64,000 bases of DNA, from positions 819,001 to 883,000 of the forward strand of contig NC_081818.1 in the NCBI RefSeq assembly GCF_030704535.1. Direction: 5' to 3'. The notes under the pieces are model-generated. The model saw only the letters and a program-made list of their open reading frames with translations, ran no database searches and was not told the origin of the DNA. Shown piece after piece: positions 1 to 12,925 of the stretch. Numbering within the stretch: the stretch's first letter is position 1; each line of letters opens with the position of its first letter. The translations under genes were made by a program, and so were the position numbers. The DNA comes from Vitis vinifera (lineage: Eukaryota > Streptophyta > Magnoliopsida > Vitales > Vitaceae).

Positions 1-3000
1 CAGCTCGAGTTTAACCTGATCAGTTTGAATTCAACTTGATTAACTTGAATTTAAAAAAATAAGGTTAAATTGAACTTGGACTGAGTATCTCGAATTAGAG
101 GTCGGATTAGATTAAACTTGAGTTGATTGTTTCCTAATCGGGGTTAGATTCAAAATAACCATTAATTCAACCATTCCAACTAAGTTGTAACGCTGGAAAA
201 CATCATCATAATTACATCATAAAATAAAAAATATTAATTCACTTGAGACTGATTTGGAGTCTTTGGACATACATTAGAAAGATCCCGAAAGTTTCATGGA
301 AATTGATCGGTCATCATTGTCATTGATTAGACACAAGGAATATGTAATACTTTTCCAAGCAAATTAAAGTTCCTTGGTGCCTAAGGAATTTTACTTGCTT
401 TTTTCATAGCTATGATACATGCTGAAAACGTCATCAAAGAAGTATTCACAAGGTCATGATCAGCCTTGACACCTATGGAACTTTCACTAGTGGAAATTAA
501 AGGCCACTAGAGATTATTGGAAATAGTTTCCAAAAATTTGTTTTTCACCATAGTTTTTTGGAAACAATTTTCCCCCCACTCTATGTGTGTTTTTTCACTC
601 AAGACTTGTGAACTTTTTTACCATGGATGGATTTCCATTAATGGAAATCAAGGGTCATTTGAGAGTATTTTTAAAAATAATTAATATAAAATATATATCG
701 ATTTTTTACAACTATTCTTAAATATGAAAAACAATTTCCTTAACCTATTACGAATATTATTCGTAAAAGCATTATATGCATGCATCTACGATATAAAAGT
801 TTTAAATCTATTTCCTATATTTTTAATTTTTTCATGGAACATTTTATGAAGTATTTTAAAACATCTTAAATTTCACTTTATTTTCATAATAAATTTTGTA
901 AAGATTGTTTTCGGTTCAAAATAAACATGCTTTTGAAGTTTGGAAAAACAATTTTTTATTCTAAAAAAAAGTACAAAATTGTTTTTAATAGCAAATAGTT
1001 CTTAAAAGAGTTTATCATCCTACCTCTAATATTCAAAACAAAAAAAAAAAAAAAGGAAAAAGAAAAGAAAAGCAAACAAGTGAACGTACTATGGCTAAAG
1101 TGAAATGCATGGCCGACCATTTGTGCTTTAATGAAAATAAAGTTGGGTAGGTCACAAAATCTTTGATCTCCTTGATGCTTTGATTAGAGAAATATGAAAT
1201 CTAGTGTGTAAGTAGTGGTCCTCTAAAAGCACATATGAAATCTAGTTAAAGCTAAAAGAGCACGAAAATTTTACATAGTTGATGAGAAGCTTTAAGTTGA
1301 AGCTAGTATGAGGTATAAAGCATAGGCTAACTCAAATGACTTTTTAAGAGTAAAATTTTATTAGTTTGTTACGTTTTTTTATGCTTTATTCGTAACATCT
1401 CGAACTTAGAGGTCGAAGGTATCACAATCATTTCATATTTCGAATCCAATGCTCAATATATAAATGACCCTAATTAATAAAACAACAATATAGGTTGTTT
1501 AAAATTTTAATATAAATTAATTGTAAATGGCCAATCAATGTCTAAATAATAAATTCATTCAATAATTATCTAAAAATACTTAAAATAATAATTCTAAAAA
1601 ATCTGAATCAAATAGAGTACTAAATCATCTATGGTAAAAGATGATACTAACAAAAGGGCATTTTCATCGCTATTACTTATTGTTAATATGATTTGCATAT
1701 GAATTGTGAGATAAAAAAACGAGGTTGAGATTTAACATTATACATAAATAGTGGGATTCACATTAGGTAGTTATCTTATTTTTTTTTTTTTGGTAAAGAA
1801 AAAGATTTTCAATCAATAGTATACTAAATAATTAATTATATAATTATAAAAATAGATTAAAAATAAAACATTATATATAAAAATTATTTAAAAATAATAA
1901 TTTTGAGGAGAAAAGTTTTAAAGGGTTATTTATATGGGATGTCCCTGTTTGGCAACTTTGATTTGAAACCCAACTTAGTTTCCAAGGTATGGACCAATAA
2001 TTTATATAAAAATAACTACAACTGAAGAATCAACATCCTTGAGTTTGATTTTTGTAATAATGAATTTTTTTTTTAAAATATTTTAATTCAAACACATTAA
2101 TAATTCCCATTGTCATATAGTGTTGGAAGTATCATTTTGATAGGAATGAAGTCATTGGGAACTGTCCAGGATAAGAACTTCTGCCACTGACCAGTGACCA
2201 CAAAAGCTTAATACTTTTCCAAGTTTTTGACTAGGAAATTGACTAATGATGGGAAAGTAGGTTCACCCTAAGGGAAATTTGCTTGCTTTTGTTTTACCCA
2301 CAATGTAGGTTAACATGAAAGAATTTAAAAGGGTTCCAAGCATGTCATTAGTTTCTATGCCTCAAAGTTTTGTAAGTTTTAAGGCTGATGACCTTCTGAG
2401 TACTTTATCAAAATGCAATTCTTAGTTATGGAAAATAGTTGTCAAAAAAATATCTTTAGAAAACAATTCTTCAATATTTTTTAGAATAAAAGTTTATTCG
2501 AAAAATTGGAATGTTCTTAATCTATTTTTTTTTTTTATGTTTTTTTATATTTTTTTTAAAAAATAAATTTTGTCTACAATGCTTTATTTTAATATATATA
2601 TATAGTTTTTACAATTATTTTTTAAAAATAAAAGTGATTTAAAATAAATAAAATATGGTATTAGAAAATACTCTATTCTTGAACCAATTCTAAAAAACTA
2701 TTTTTAAGAGGATGCAGTTTCCAGATGGTCCTTATAAGAAGTAATCCAAGCTCTACTAACAAAAAGAAAGAAAAAGCATAAGATGAAGGATGCCTAAAGT
2801 GAAAGATGCATGGACCAACCATTTGCACTTTAATGGAAATAAAGTTTGATTATAGGATAAAGCATACATAGGCAATTTCTTGGTGATGGACAAAAACTAT
2901 ATTAAATTTGATAGCTACTACTTTTGAGTTTTGAATATCAATTGTATGCAAAAATTTCCCTAGCTTGGAAAAAAATATACATACATGGTAACTAAATCAT

Positions 3001-3480
3001 TTGCAAAAGAAATACCGTAAAATTGAATTAAACACCATCTAAACGACACATAATTAGGGCAAAGATTGTATAAAAATTAAATGTATTAGTGATCATCTTG
3101 GGAGCACATGATATGAAACTTAAAATACGTTAGATGATGATTTTAAAAAGTATTTTTAGTCTTTATATTCTAATACTTAAACAATATCTACATATAACCC
3201 AATTTTGGTGGTGCTTCGATCCAATTACCAGATTAACTTTAGGTATTCCTTGAAGTTGAATAAAATGATGGAAAATTTGACACTAACAACATTATAATTA
3301 ATTTTCAACCCCTCCACTTCCAAATACTAAATGCCACTGCACTGAATCATATGATCAACTCAAGTACTGGTTCCAATGCACTGAACTAAGCCATATGCAA
3401 CAAGATTGAAGGGAATTGAATATCATTATTTATGATTACTGGTCCCTTAAGTGTCACAGTCTCTACAAATTCTTTCTAAT
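1..3480. other. AT-rich intergenic region with decayed repeats
   Basis: I see no gene here. The first ~135 bases carry a degenerate repeat rich in 'aacttgaatt' and 'cttgagttga' type words, probably the end of a dispersed repeat. Two stretches resemble each other: around 351-1160 and around 2210-2860 both hold 'taatacttttccaag' and later a block 'gcatgg(c/a)c.accatttg' followed by 'ctttaatg.aaataaagtt'. The rest is A/T runs with no long open frame. Confidence 0.6.
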
Positions 3481-3487
3481 TTACCAA

Positions 3488-3493
3488 TATAAA
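3488..3493 (+). promoter_or_regulatory. TATA box of the WRN-type exonuclease gene
   Basis: TATAAA lies 46 bases before the ATG at 3534, a usual spacing for a short plant leader. It is a motif match only. Confidence 0.45.
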
Positions 3494-3533
3494 CCATCTT
3501 CAAACAATTATATTTTGTGTTCTCAAACTTCTC

Positions 3534-4193
3534 ATGGTAGCAAGAAATTATACAGAACTCATGATCATGATGAACCCTAACAACACTATAACCTTCAACC
3601 CCAACACCTCCAAATACTCGGTCAACTTCGCCGGAAAAACCATAGAAACAACCCTAACAGACAAAGCAGCCATAGTTGACGAATGGGTGCAAGAAATCCT
3701 CTCCATATATGCAGGAAAGCCCATGGTGGTTGGCCTAGACATCGAGTGGAGGCCTAACCGGATCCCATCAATGAGCAACAAGTCTGCCACCCTGCAACTC
3801 TGCATCAACAACAAGTGCCTCATCCTTCAACTCTTCTACATGGATGAAATCCCACAATCTCTCAAGGGTTTCCTTTTAGACTCGAACTTCACTTTTGTGG
3901 GGGTTGAGGTTGGTGCTGACATTGACAAGCTTAAGAATGAGTATGGCCTAGAGTGCAGCTGCAGTGCAGACGTTAGGATTCTTGCCATGCAGCGGTGGCC
4001 TGGGCGGTTCCGGCGACCGGGTCTGAAGGACCTGGCATGGGAAGTGGTAAATCTGAGGATGAAGAAGCCGAAGCATGTGTGCATGAGTAACTGGGAAGCA
4101 AGGGTGCTTAATGAAAACCAAGTTGAATATGCCTGCATTGATGCTTATGCTTCTTATAGAATTGGCCACAAGTTGATCATAGAAAAATATTGA
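3534..4193 (+). CDS. WRN-type 3'-5' exonuclease domain protein (DEDDy), intronless
   Basis: The frame encodes 219 residues with no intron and reads as one ribonuclease-H-like 3'-5' exonuclease domain of the WRN/RNase D type. Motif I is VVGLDIEWRPN, with D69 and E71 as metal ligands. Motif II is FVGVEVGADIDKL (about residues 121-133, aspartate 129 or 131). The LKDLAWEVV stretch (165-172) is typical, and motif III YACID (Y199, D203) gives the DEDDy form. Plants have many such single-domain proteins without the RecQ helicase part of human WRN. Family knowledge suggests degradation of DNA or RNA 3' ends, but the substrate of this copy is unknown. I start at the first ATG after the TATA box; methionines at residues 10, 12 and 13 are alternatives. 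The protein looks complete, with no signal peptide. Confidence 0.88.
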   Translation: MVARNYTELMIMMNPNNTITFNPNTSKYSVNFAGKTIETTLTDKAAIVDEWVQEILSIYAGKPMVVGLDIEWRPNRIPSMSNKSATLQLCINNKCLILQLFYMDEIPQSLKGFLLDSNFTFVGVEVGADIDKLKNEYGLECSCSADVRILAMQRWPGRFRRPGLKDLAWEVVNLRMKKPKHVCMSNWEARVLNENQVEYACIDAYASYRIGHKLIIEKY

Positions 4194-7100
4194 ACAGATG
4201 GATACTTATCTAGCTAGGGTTTTGTTCTTTAGATTTGCAGTAGTCTTTATTTGATTATTTGTGACCAAGCATTTGAAATGAAGAACATATTATGAGTTTG
4301 ATCTTACAAAAAATTTGGCATGGATCTCTATAACATTTATTCACTTGTCACATACACAAATACATCTTCAAGCAATTACTAGTTGTGTGTTTTCTCTCTA
4401 CCTTTTTCTTGGTTATCCATATGGGATATCTCTGTTTGCTGTCTTGGGCTGAGCCCATGTACCATACCCGACCATTCCACCAATACCTTGGTCACTACAT
4501 CCATGGGCTCCCTTCCTTGACCCACTTGCTAATGGGACTCTGAGGGCCCAATAAGATGTCTAGTGGTCAACTCTTTCTCATAAGACAAGGCCTCGTAACA
4601 ATGACATGTGTGCTAATAAATGAAGCCACGAGTTTGAATGAGGGCATGACAAGTGGGGAGTTGCCAAATTGGGAGAGTAAAAAGAGTATTGGTGTTTTAG
4701 GGGCAGTTGGATTTTGACAACTCAAAAGTGCCCTTCCTGTGTTTTGTCCCTTGTCCCTTTTCTTGTAGGACCTGTCTCCTCCTTTCTCACATGGCAGCAG
4801 CCCAAACCCACCTCAAAGAACAACCTAAATATTAAACTAGCTAGACCCTTTTTGTAAGGTAAATTGAGATTATTGATCATAGTATGAAGCCACAATGAAT
4901 CATTTTTAACATAAAAACCACCGACTTTCAAAATAATGGGCCTTTTAGAAAGTAAATTTTTTTGGGTTAGATTGAATGGATTAGGTTATGGCATTCCGAT
5001 GGGATAAGATTAGGTTGGTGGGGTGTCAATTAAATGCTTAATTCAAGCTTTGCTTAAGGTCATCTTTATTGGGTTGTTAAGGTCAATTAAGATGGGTAGT
5101 GCTAACTGCTAACCATTCAAAAGCCATCTAAAAATATCAAAGTAGCCCATTTTTTTAATGCCAATTCTATGGGATATGGTGTCCTAAGCTCAATCAATTC
5201 AACCTTGATAATTAAAAACCAACAATGAGAAGTGTCCATTTTTAGGCCTAACTCCATGAGATAGGGTGCGTGTCCTATTAGTTGGGGCAGGGGTCTTAAC
5301 ATTACTCGATTCAAGCTTGACTTTGATCTTGTTGATTGGGTTGTTGGGGTAGTGTCCTATTTAAGTACTCAATTCAAGCTTGACTTGGGACATCTTGATT
5401 GGGTTGTCTCCATCCAATTAAATCAAAAACCAAAACCCACCCTCTTTTACTCGGAAGTAAACCTCATTTTTATGCCCTTCCAAGGGGTAGGGTGCCCTAT
5501 GAGTACTTGGGCTAAAAGACTATTTACCTATTTCAGCCTTTCATGTAGGTGACCAAAGCATGAAACTGATTGAGAAAAAAACCCCACTATCTTTATTGTC
5601 CAAAAAATGACTTACAAACTTGTTTGTTTCCAAGGATTTAATAAGAATGCGAAAGAAGAATCTGTGGTCCTCAACCCAATCATGGCATGTCACTTGTCGT
5701 TAGCGCGTGAAAAGGGGACACATGGCTAAAATTGTCAGATCAGGTATCCCCGCGGCCTGACAAGCTGAACACGTGGAGGCATTTAAGAGGAAAATTGAGT
5801 GTGAAAGTGAGGTGGCTTCTGCCACCGCCAAGAGCAACTTGCCACGTTCAATTTAAGGGCACCTAACCCTCCCTAAAGGGTCAGTGCATGCCCATGAACA
5901 TGAAGCATTAGGGGCTCATGCCCATCCACATTGCACTCTGGATAAAAATAAAGCCCCCCCATGAGCCAGGGTGCCCTATTTCAAAGGACACTTGATTAGT
6001 TACGTGGTGGATTTAAAAAAAAAATACAAAAATTTTAAAAAATAAATTTTAAACTATTTTTAAATTTATAATGCATTTAAGAAATTTATTTGAAAGTTAT
6101 CCCTTGAAAAGAAAATTTCAATTTAATTTTAAAATTAATTTTTGAAAATGTAACTTTTTTATATTTGAGGTGAAAGTTATTTTTTCAAAACATTACTTTT
6201 AATTAATATTATTTAGAAATAATTTCAAAATACCATATTTTAATAAATATTTTTTTTAAAATCTATTCATAGTTCAAGTGTTCAACCAAAATAATCCTTG
6301 GCTCGTTGCGGTTGACCGTGGCGAGTAGCCATTGGGCTGTCGTGATTGCGAACTGACAACGGTGTCGGTATAGCACAAATGTTAGGCCCAGAACAGGGCA
6401 GGGATGCCCTACCATGGGCTCAAATGGTGGGGGGGTGGTGCCCTTAGAAATGCATGTTGGGGCATTTGAATGAAAAGGAACTAAGGAAGTGCCGGTCTTA
6501 GAATGGGGAATGTGAAGTTTTGGTATGGGTATGTCTAGAAAGTATTAAAGTCACTCTTACATGTGAGGCATTTTTGGGAGGTTTTGTTTGGGTGGGGCTG
6601 TAGGGCAGGGCACTTAAAATTGTAGGGTCACGGAGGCACATGTTATGTGGCTGTTGCTCATGAATCCTGTTTTGGCGGATGTGCTAACTTTTAGGGGCGG
6701 TGGGATCGGGGCCTCTTCCCACCACCCTCCTTTTTACTCACTAGCTCATATCCCACAAAACATGGCCCTTCCGATCATCTTCTTAAAAGATGAAAAAGAA
6801 GAAAAAAGTAAGTTTTATTTTTCGATTTTTTCAAAGTTAAGAAAGTACTTACAATTTCAAAATGTTAGTAACATTGTAGTTTTAAAATGTCGAACAAATG
6901 ACTCACATTAATAAACACGAGAAACATGAATTAATTTTCTTAATACCATAAATCATTATTATAGAAGTACTTGTAATTGCAAAATGTTAGTGGCATCGGA
7001 ATTTTGAAATATTTTAAACAAATGACTCATGCTAATAAACAGGACAAACGCATATCATTTTTCTTAATAGTACAAATTATAATTGCATACTTTTATTCGA

Positions 7101-7958
7101 TACAATATTTTTCTTTTAAGTCATTATTTAATGGTGTTTATAAATTATGATTAGGATTCCGAATCTCCTTTGATTTACAAATTACAAAAATAAGAGAAGA
7201 AAAACAAAAAGAAGTTGATAATTTGAAGAGTATATGAGAAGTTCAGAACCCATGATGTGAAATGTTATGTAGGTTAGCCAAAGGATGGAGAAGGTCCATG
7301 GTCCACCCCCTCTTATCTCAATTTGTCTTTGCTTAAAAGATCAAAGATGAAATATGAGACATAATCAAATATCTAATTGTCTGCCCTCTATCAGAAAAGA
7401 AAACTACTTTGGGATTGGGGAATTTGGATACCATTTCCATTTCCATTTCTAAAAGAATTTGGACTACTTTTGCCTCCAAGCCATGCTTCCTCTAATCCTT
7501 ACCTTCTATCACTTATTGAAAAGCACGATAAATATTTGTCCATCTTCTGCTTTTTCTTTTCCTTTCCATGTTTGTCTTTTTCCCATGATCATATTTGCAC
7601 CTTCTCCTCCATTGTTCTTTCTAAGTAATGTTTGATTTGGAGAAAATTTGAGAAAAATAAAATAAAATAATTTAAAATTAATAATTAAATCATTGAAAAT
7701 AATCCATTAGGTGGCATATTCACTTCAATTAATAATTAATAAATTATAGTATAAAGGAGAAAATTTAAAAAAGAAAAAAAGAAAAAGAAAGAGAGAGAAG
7801 AATAATGAGGAATAAAAAAATTGAGGAAGTGGAGGCTCCAAAAGAAGAAGAAGAGGCAATGCGATGTATACAATAAAATACATGAATTTTAAATCTCATA
7901 AAAACAGGATTGGAAAAAAAAAAAAAGTAATTAACGCCTGGCGTGATAAGCAGTGGCC
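4194..7958. other. Intergenic region between exonuclease and bHLH genes
   Basis: No convincing gene. Short open frames near 4722-4931, 5117-5552, 6645-6911 and 7377-7628 have no recognisable domain and low-complexity content. The region 4440-5990 is less AT-rich and looks like repeat-derived DNA. It has imperfect copies of a ~45-base unit containing 'attcaagctt' and 'ttgattgggttgt' at about 5034-5083, 5305-5351 and 5367-5407. From 7640 to 7940 the DNA is A/T-rich with poly-A and GAA runs, ending at the 3' end of the bHLH gene. Confidence 0.5.
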
Positions 7959-8546
7959 TTAGCAGCTCGGCGGCTGCAAATTCGAGCTCGAGGCGCCGGT
8001 GCCAGCGAGAAGCTCGGCTAGCGCAGTCATGGCTCGAACTTGCATCTCCAAAGCCGCTATATAGTCAGTCGCTTCTTCTAAAAGATTCGGGAACGAAAGT
8101 TTCCGGCAACCAGGAACTAACCGGCCGAGGACGCGCACTCGCCGCTTCAGCGGGGGTTCCTGCTTGCTCACCGCCGGCTTCCTCAACCGGTTATTACCTG
8201 TCACCGTCACCTTCCTCCTCTTCCTCAGCCTCAACCCGACTCGACTCGTCATAATCGCTCGACTCCACCGCGTCCTTCCTTTCCCCGCCGCAGCCAGAAC
8301 ACGGTCAGCCGCTTCCCTCACCGCACGGCCGCGATGTACAGCCGCCGCAGGAGCAGAGCTACGGCGCACTTTGGTGATAGCCTCGACGAGTTTCGCTGAG
8401 TAGATCTGCTGCTCCGCCTCCGTCCTCCACCTCCCTCCCCTCTTCACCTTCTGACTCCCCGACTCCATTTTTTTCCGTTTCCTCCTATTGGATTCCATCG
8501 ATCTATAACCACCTTCAGAATCTGTCACCATATACGATTTCTCCAT
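7959..8546 (-). CDS. Atypical (non-DNA-binding) bHLH factor of the bHLH147/148 (AIF) type
   Basis: The 195-residue protein has an N-terminal charged stretch (RRKRKK), then [19 protein letters not shown], the basic-like block [25 protein letters not shown], and a C-terminal [22 protein letters not shown], then [19 protein letters not shown]. This order matches Arabidopsis bHLH147/148 and the ATBS1-interacting factors. These lack the classic E-box-reading basic residues and work by dimerising with other HLH proteins, damping brassinosteroid and growth responses (family knowledge). There is no intron in the coding part. Translation probably starts at 8546; residues 6 and 17 are later methionines. 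The gene is strikingly GC-rich against its AT-rich flanks. Open frames on the other strand (near 7943-8403) are shadows of this codon bias. Confidence 0.9.
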   Translation of the reverse strand: MEKSYMVTDSEGGYRSMESNRRKRKKMESGSQKVKRGGRWRTEAEQQIYSAKLVEAITKVRRSSAPAAAVHRGRAVREAADRVLAAAGKGRTRWSRAIMTSRVGLRLRKRRKVTVTGNNRLRKPAVSKQEPPLKRRVRVLGRLVPGCRKLSFPNLLEEATDYIAALEMQVRAMTALAELLAGTGASSSNLQPPSC

Positions 8547-8820
8547 AGAATAGCTCCTTGTAGTCTCTACACACAAAAACTACAAGCAACAACAACCGTA
8601 TCATCAATTTTGAATCAAAACCAAAATCAAACCAAATCAAAGCCAGAAAACAAAGAAGATAGAAGATAGAAGATAGATTTTACCATCAAGAAATGAAGAG
8701 TCTGGATTGATGTGATCGGACAACATCAACAATCATGACATTGAAGAGAGACGTAAATGCTGAAAAGAAGAGGAGCAAGAGGAGGAGGTGGTGGTAGGAG
8801 GAGAGATGAGTTGAATAGAA
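8547..8820 (-). promoter_or_regulatory. Leader of the bHLH gene with upstream ATGs and a possible intron
   Basis: Upstream of the start, the minus strand has a CT-rich stretch (about 8765-8815) typical of plant leaders. Several ATGs follow, one opening a 16-codon frame that closes before the main start and another opening a longer frame. A good donor (GATG|GTAAAATC, exon edge at 8684) and acceptor-like AGs at 8580-8581 and 8567-8568 could remove a ~100-base leader intron. Transcript ends are not visible from sequence alone. Confidence 0.35.
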
Positions 8821-10813
8821 ATGGGTGAGACGGAGGAGAGAGGGGGCTTTAAAAGAAATCACAGGAAAGCACGCGTCATTACATTGCTCACATTTATTGG
8901 TCTGTCCCCGATTTCGTGCGCCGAGGTTCTCTTTTATTTATTTATTTATTTATTTTCCTTATTCTATTTTAATCTTTTTGACCAATTTACCCTCTCACAT
9001 TCCCGGACTGCTTTGACAATCTAGAAAGAAAAAAGGAATTTTTATTCTTAAAAATAGAAAATAATTTGTTTTAAAAAATATTTTTTAAAGTACTGTTTTA
9101 AAAAATAATTGTATAAATATAAAAATATATTATAAATAAAGAATTGTATATACACATATTTTTAAAATATAAAAAATATGTTAAGAATATTTTAATTTCT
9201 CAAACAAAATTTTACAAAACATATATAATAATTTTTAAAAATTTTAGAATTGTTTTTAAAAATATTTTTCAAATAAAGCCTTTGATTTTTGCCTTGGTAT
9301 CTCAAATTTTAGGGCTCATTTAGAAATATCTTTTTAAAAAAACTTTAAAAGATAATTTTAAAAATAAATTTTATTTATTTTTAAAAATAAAATTATATTA
9401 AAAATTTAAATATTTAAAAAATTCTTATATATTTATGTATAATATGATATTTTTTTAAATAGTCTTCCTATTTTTAATTACCACTTAAAATATTATATCA
9501 ACATAAAACTTAAAATATTTTAATTTTATTATTAAAAACATATTTTAGAAACAAATTTAAAACATAATTTTTTAAAATGGATTTCAAATTTGACCCTTTT
9601 ATTCCTAGAAAGAATAAAATTTTGTTTTTATTATTTAATAAATGGCATTATTTAATGAATGGGTTCATTGATTAAAATTAAATAATTGCATTTATTTTTA
9701 TTGCAAAATAATTTTTCCAATAAACTCCAAAAGAAACCCAAATCATAAATCAGTGGGTGCATGTGGAGAGAAGAATACTAGAGGGGTCATGTGCAGGGGT
9801 ATTTTTGTAAATGGCTTTCTATAATTCACACAAGAAGCTTTTGAGAGTAGTTGGGTCATGGGTGTTGAAGAGAAGCTGGTCGTTTAGGCCACCTTCTTCT
9901 ATTTTAAAATTTATTCCTCCCCTTTTATTTATTTATTATTTCTTATACTTCTCAAATTATATTTAACAAATGTGCCTTTGTAATCACTCCATACATGGAG
10001 TGCAAATAACAAAAGGGGATTTCTTTAATTTTTTAAAAATTTATTTGTATTGGATTTTAATATATATAATATAACGAGATATTATTTACGTGTTTAGTAT
10101 CTCTTCATATTTTTTGTACTCTTGATCATATTTTTATACTTGATTTAGATTATGATATTTAACAAGAATATTCGAAAAGAGTTGTTTAATACCAAAAACT
10201 ACTTCTATTTTAAAATAATGTGATTTTTCAGGGTGTTATAGGATATTCATACACAACCTAAATCCAAAATTTTCCCGGAAAATTGAGGGAGGAAAAAAAA
10301 AAAACCCACACCCAAACAGCTTATGGGATGCTGTTTAAAGCATCTTAACTTGCTTCAAAAGACAGAAAAATCTGAAAGAGAAATTAGGTCAACCTAAACC
10401 TTCATTTGGTGCGAAGTAATAATTTATTAATATAATTATTAAGGGTGTGTTTGGGGGTAGTTAATGTTTTGCATTGTACGTTAATGGCATGTGAGAAACA
10501 TTTCCCTTGGATTTGACACCATGTACTTGGATAAGGCCATCAATTTTCCAATTAAGGGAAGTACAAATTTTACTCCATACCATTTTTTTTTAGCTTTGTA
10601 CCAACCAACCCAAAAATCAAATGTATTTTTTTTTCATTTAAAATTAAATGTTGATGATTTTGATTTCTAAAAAATAAAAGTATTTATTAATTCTTCCGAT
10701 GATATAATCGGCTCAAACAAAACATATATAATATATAAATATTTTTAATTAAAAAAAATTAATTCAACCAACTTATCATGTTATATGAATGGGTGGAGCC
10801 AAGTCTTCAAACT

Positions 10814-11057
10814 AGGGATGACAACAGGACGGGATCGAGACGGTCACCCCATCCCAATCTTGCCCATTTTATTCAAAATAATTCTCATTTCTGTCCCATT
10901 TAAAAAATTAAACAGGATGGGATGAGAAGGGGACAATACTAGAACCCGTCTCAGATTTTAAATTTGTCCAAAATCTATTTATTAAAATTGAACCTCGTCT
11001 CATTAGAAACGGGATGAAACGAGTATTCGAAAAAACCTACCCTATTATCATCCTTAT
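10814..11057. mobile_element. Small hAT-like MITE
   Basis: The ends are inverted: the left starts AGGGATGACAACAGGACGGG and the right, read backwards, starts ATAAGGATGATAATAGGGT. Flanks are near-identical 8-mers, TTCAAACT (10806-10813) and CTCAAACT (11058-11065), fitting an hAT-type 8-bp target duplication with one change. The ~244-base interior is non-coding and has 'gacggga' and 'gggatgag' words seen in such plant elements. Confidence 0.5.
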
Positions 11058-12628
11058 CTCAAACTAAGATGGATTATTGGAGAGGTGGTTTCTAAACAAT
11101 GAAAGACGCCATGTGAGTAAGGACACAAAGCCCTTTATCATAATATCAAAATAATTTTTTTATTAAAAGAAAAAAAATTATGTATAATGCACCAAGCATA
11201 TGTCTTTTTCTTATCGTGTCTTGCAAGGCCAGTATGCTTAATTGATATAAAATTTTTAATCTTATTCTAATGATTTTTATTTAATCGGGTTTGCCGACGT
11301 GGAGGTCGATGATCGGCTAGACAAAGAAAAGTTGGCATCCACCAATTGGTTAAGGAGTGTGGCCAGTGGAATTTGTTTTTATTGTGGGAAATGATTAGTG
11401 GGTGATGCACACATGGGAAAAGATGGAGAAAGGAAAAGGGGCATGTGGTTGTTTCCATGGCTTTTTCTTTTATTTTCTTTTTGTTTTTTAAAAAATTAAT
11501 TAATTTTTTTTTCCCATCATCTTTTGGCCTTTGTTTTGTTTTTCCCTTTGATGGGGTTTTTGGTCTCATCCTTTCCTTTATGGGGTATGTGGACAGTCTT
11601 CATCCACATTGCCTAGTGCCTACAGATACAGTCTCATACTTTTTGCTTTTCTCCTCTGCATTATTATCATTTCTCTACTTTTCTTTTTAAAGTACATTTT
11701 TCATGGTTCCGGGCCTTTGGTCCAACTCTTCTTTTTTTACCTTTTCTCATCATGGTTTATTGCATCACCTAATAATTTAACTTTTGGGTTCTAAAAATCA
11801 TTTATTTGTCATTAATAACTTAACATGGTATTAGAACTCTGATTTATTAAAAATCTCGATCTTAAGTTTGTTTGTTTATCAGACATCTCAAGTTTTAGTT
11901 TGATTATTTATTTTTCTTTCTCTTTATCTAGATTGCCCACGAAGAAATGTGTCAACTTAAACTTTTAGGTTAAATTGACAGTTTAACGAATCTGACATCA
12001 TCCTCTTAACCATAACTTTAATCCATATCATGATTAGGATAACTTTATGGACTAGCCATTCGATACGTCTTTTGTAAATTGAGATTGTCGTGTTTTGTTT
12101 AGAGATGTTTTGCATTCGTACATTATCAAAGCATCCTAGGCATTTTTTAGGCATAATCTAATTTCAAGGTAGGTTTCAAATCACCCAACTGCAATATCCC
12201 ATCCCATGATTTTCAATCAATCACTCTAATCTTGAAACAAAAAAACTCATGCAAAGCAGAAAAACAAGATCAAGAAATGAAGCTATAACAACTAGATTAA
12301 CCAACATGTCACAAGAGCAAGAGTCACACATATTTTCTATTCTTACAAACAGTCAAAGAGCCAAAAAAAAACCTTAAAAGAATCGGAGGAGCCCCATATG
12401 AAAACGATATGCCAGAGAGGTTGCCTCCTAGTGTGAGACAAGCTTCAATGTCACAAAGGAAGAGTCCTCCATCTGCAACTTAAAATAAACCAAGACTGAT
12501 TCAGTGTAAATCACAGAGACCAAGCCTGCAGTCCTCCACAACCATAAAAAAATAAGAATCAGATACTCAACAATGAGATATTCAACCCTCAAATCATACA
12601 GTAGTGGCCAATAAATCCTGGAATTTTT

Positions 12629-12925
12629 AAAGTTATCTGAGTCAGGAAATGAGATTTACTTTGGGCATATAATACTGAAAAAGCTTCAAACGACTGCAGG
12701 CTTGATGATCATTTTTAAAGTTATCTTAGTCATGCAATGAGCATAGAATACTGAAAAACTAGACACCACGCTTTTCGGTTGCCTCTTGCATCGACACATC
12801 AACAAAAACCTCAGAACTGTGGATTGTTCTGTTGGACAGCACAAGATTTCAAAGTTATCTCAGTCAGGAAACAGGATTAACTTTAAGCATATTAGGTATA
12901 TAAGAAAAGAAGCTTCATATGAATA
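12629..12925. repeat. Three direct copies of a ~65-base module
   Basis: The words AAAGTTATCT.AGTCA and, further on, GCATA...ACTGAAAAA or AAGCTTCA recur at about 12629-12692, 12715-12765 and 12850-12925. The copies differ by substitutions and small gaps. No coding potential is visible in them. Confidence 0.5.

Noticed and set aside
4440-4650. SINE-like stretch with 'gaagccacgagtttgaatgag'
   Set aside because: The A and B box candidates are too degenerate and too far apart for a Pol III promoter, and no A-rich tail or flanking repeat was seen.
7943-8403. Plus-strand frames of 103 and 79 codons
   Set aside because: They are antisense shadows of the GC-rich bHLH gene.
11813-11845. A 'catggtattagaactctg' stretch like an initiator-tRNA primer site of LTR elements
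   Set aside because: No flanking LTR pair or coding remnant is visible, so at most a fragment of an old LTR element; not listed as a feature.
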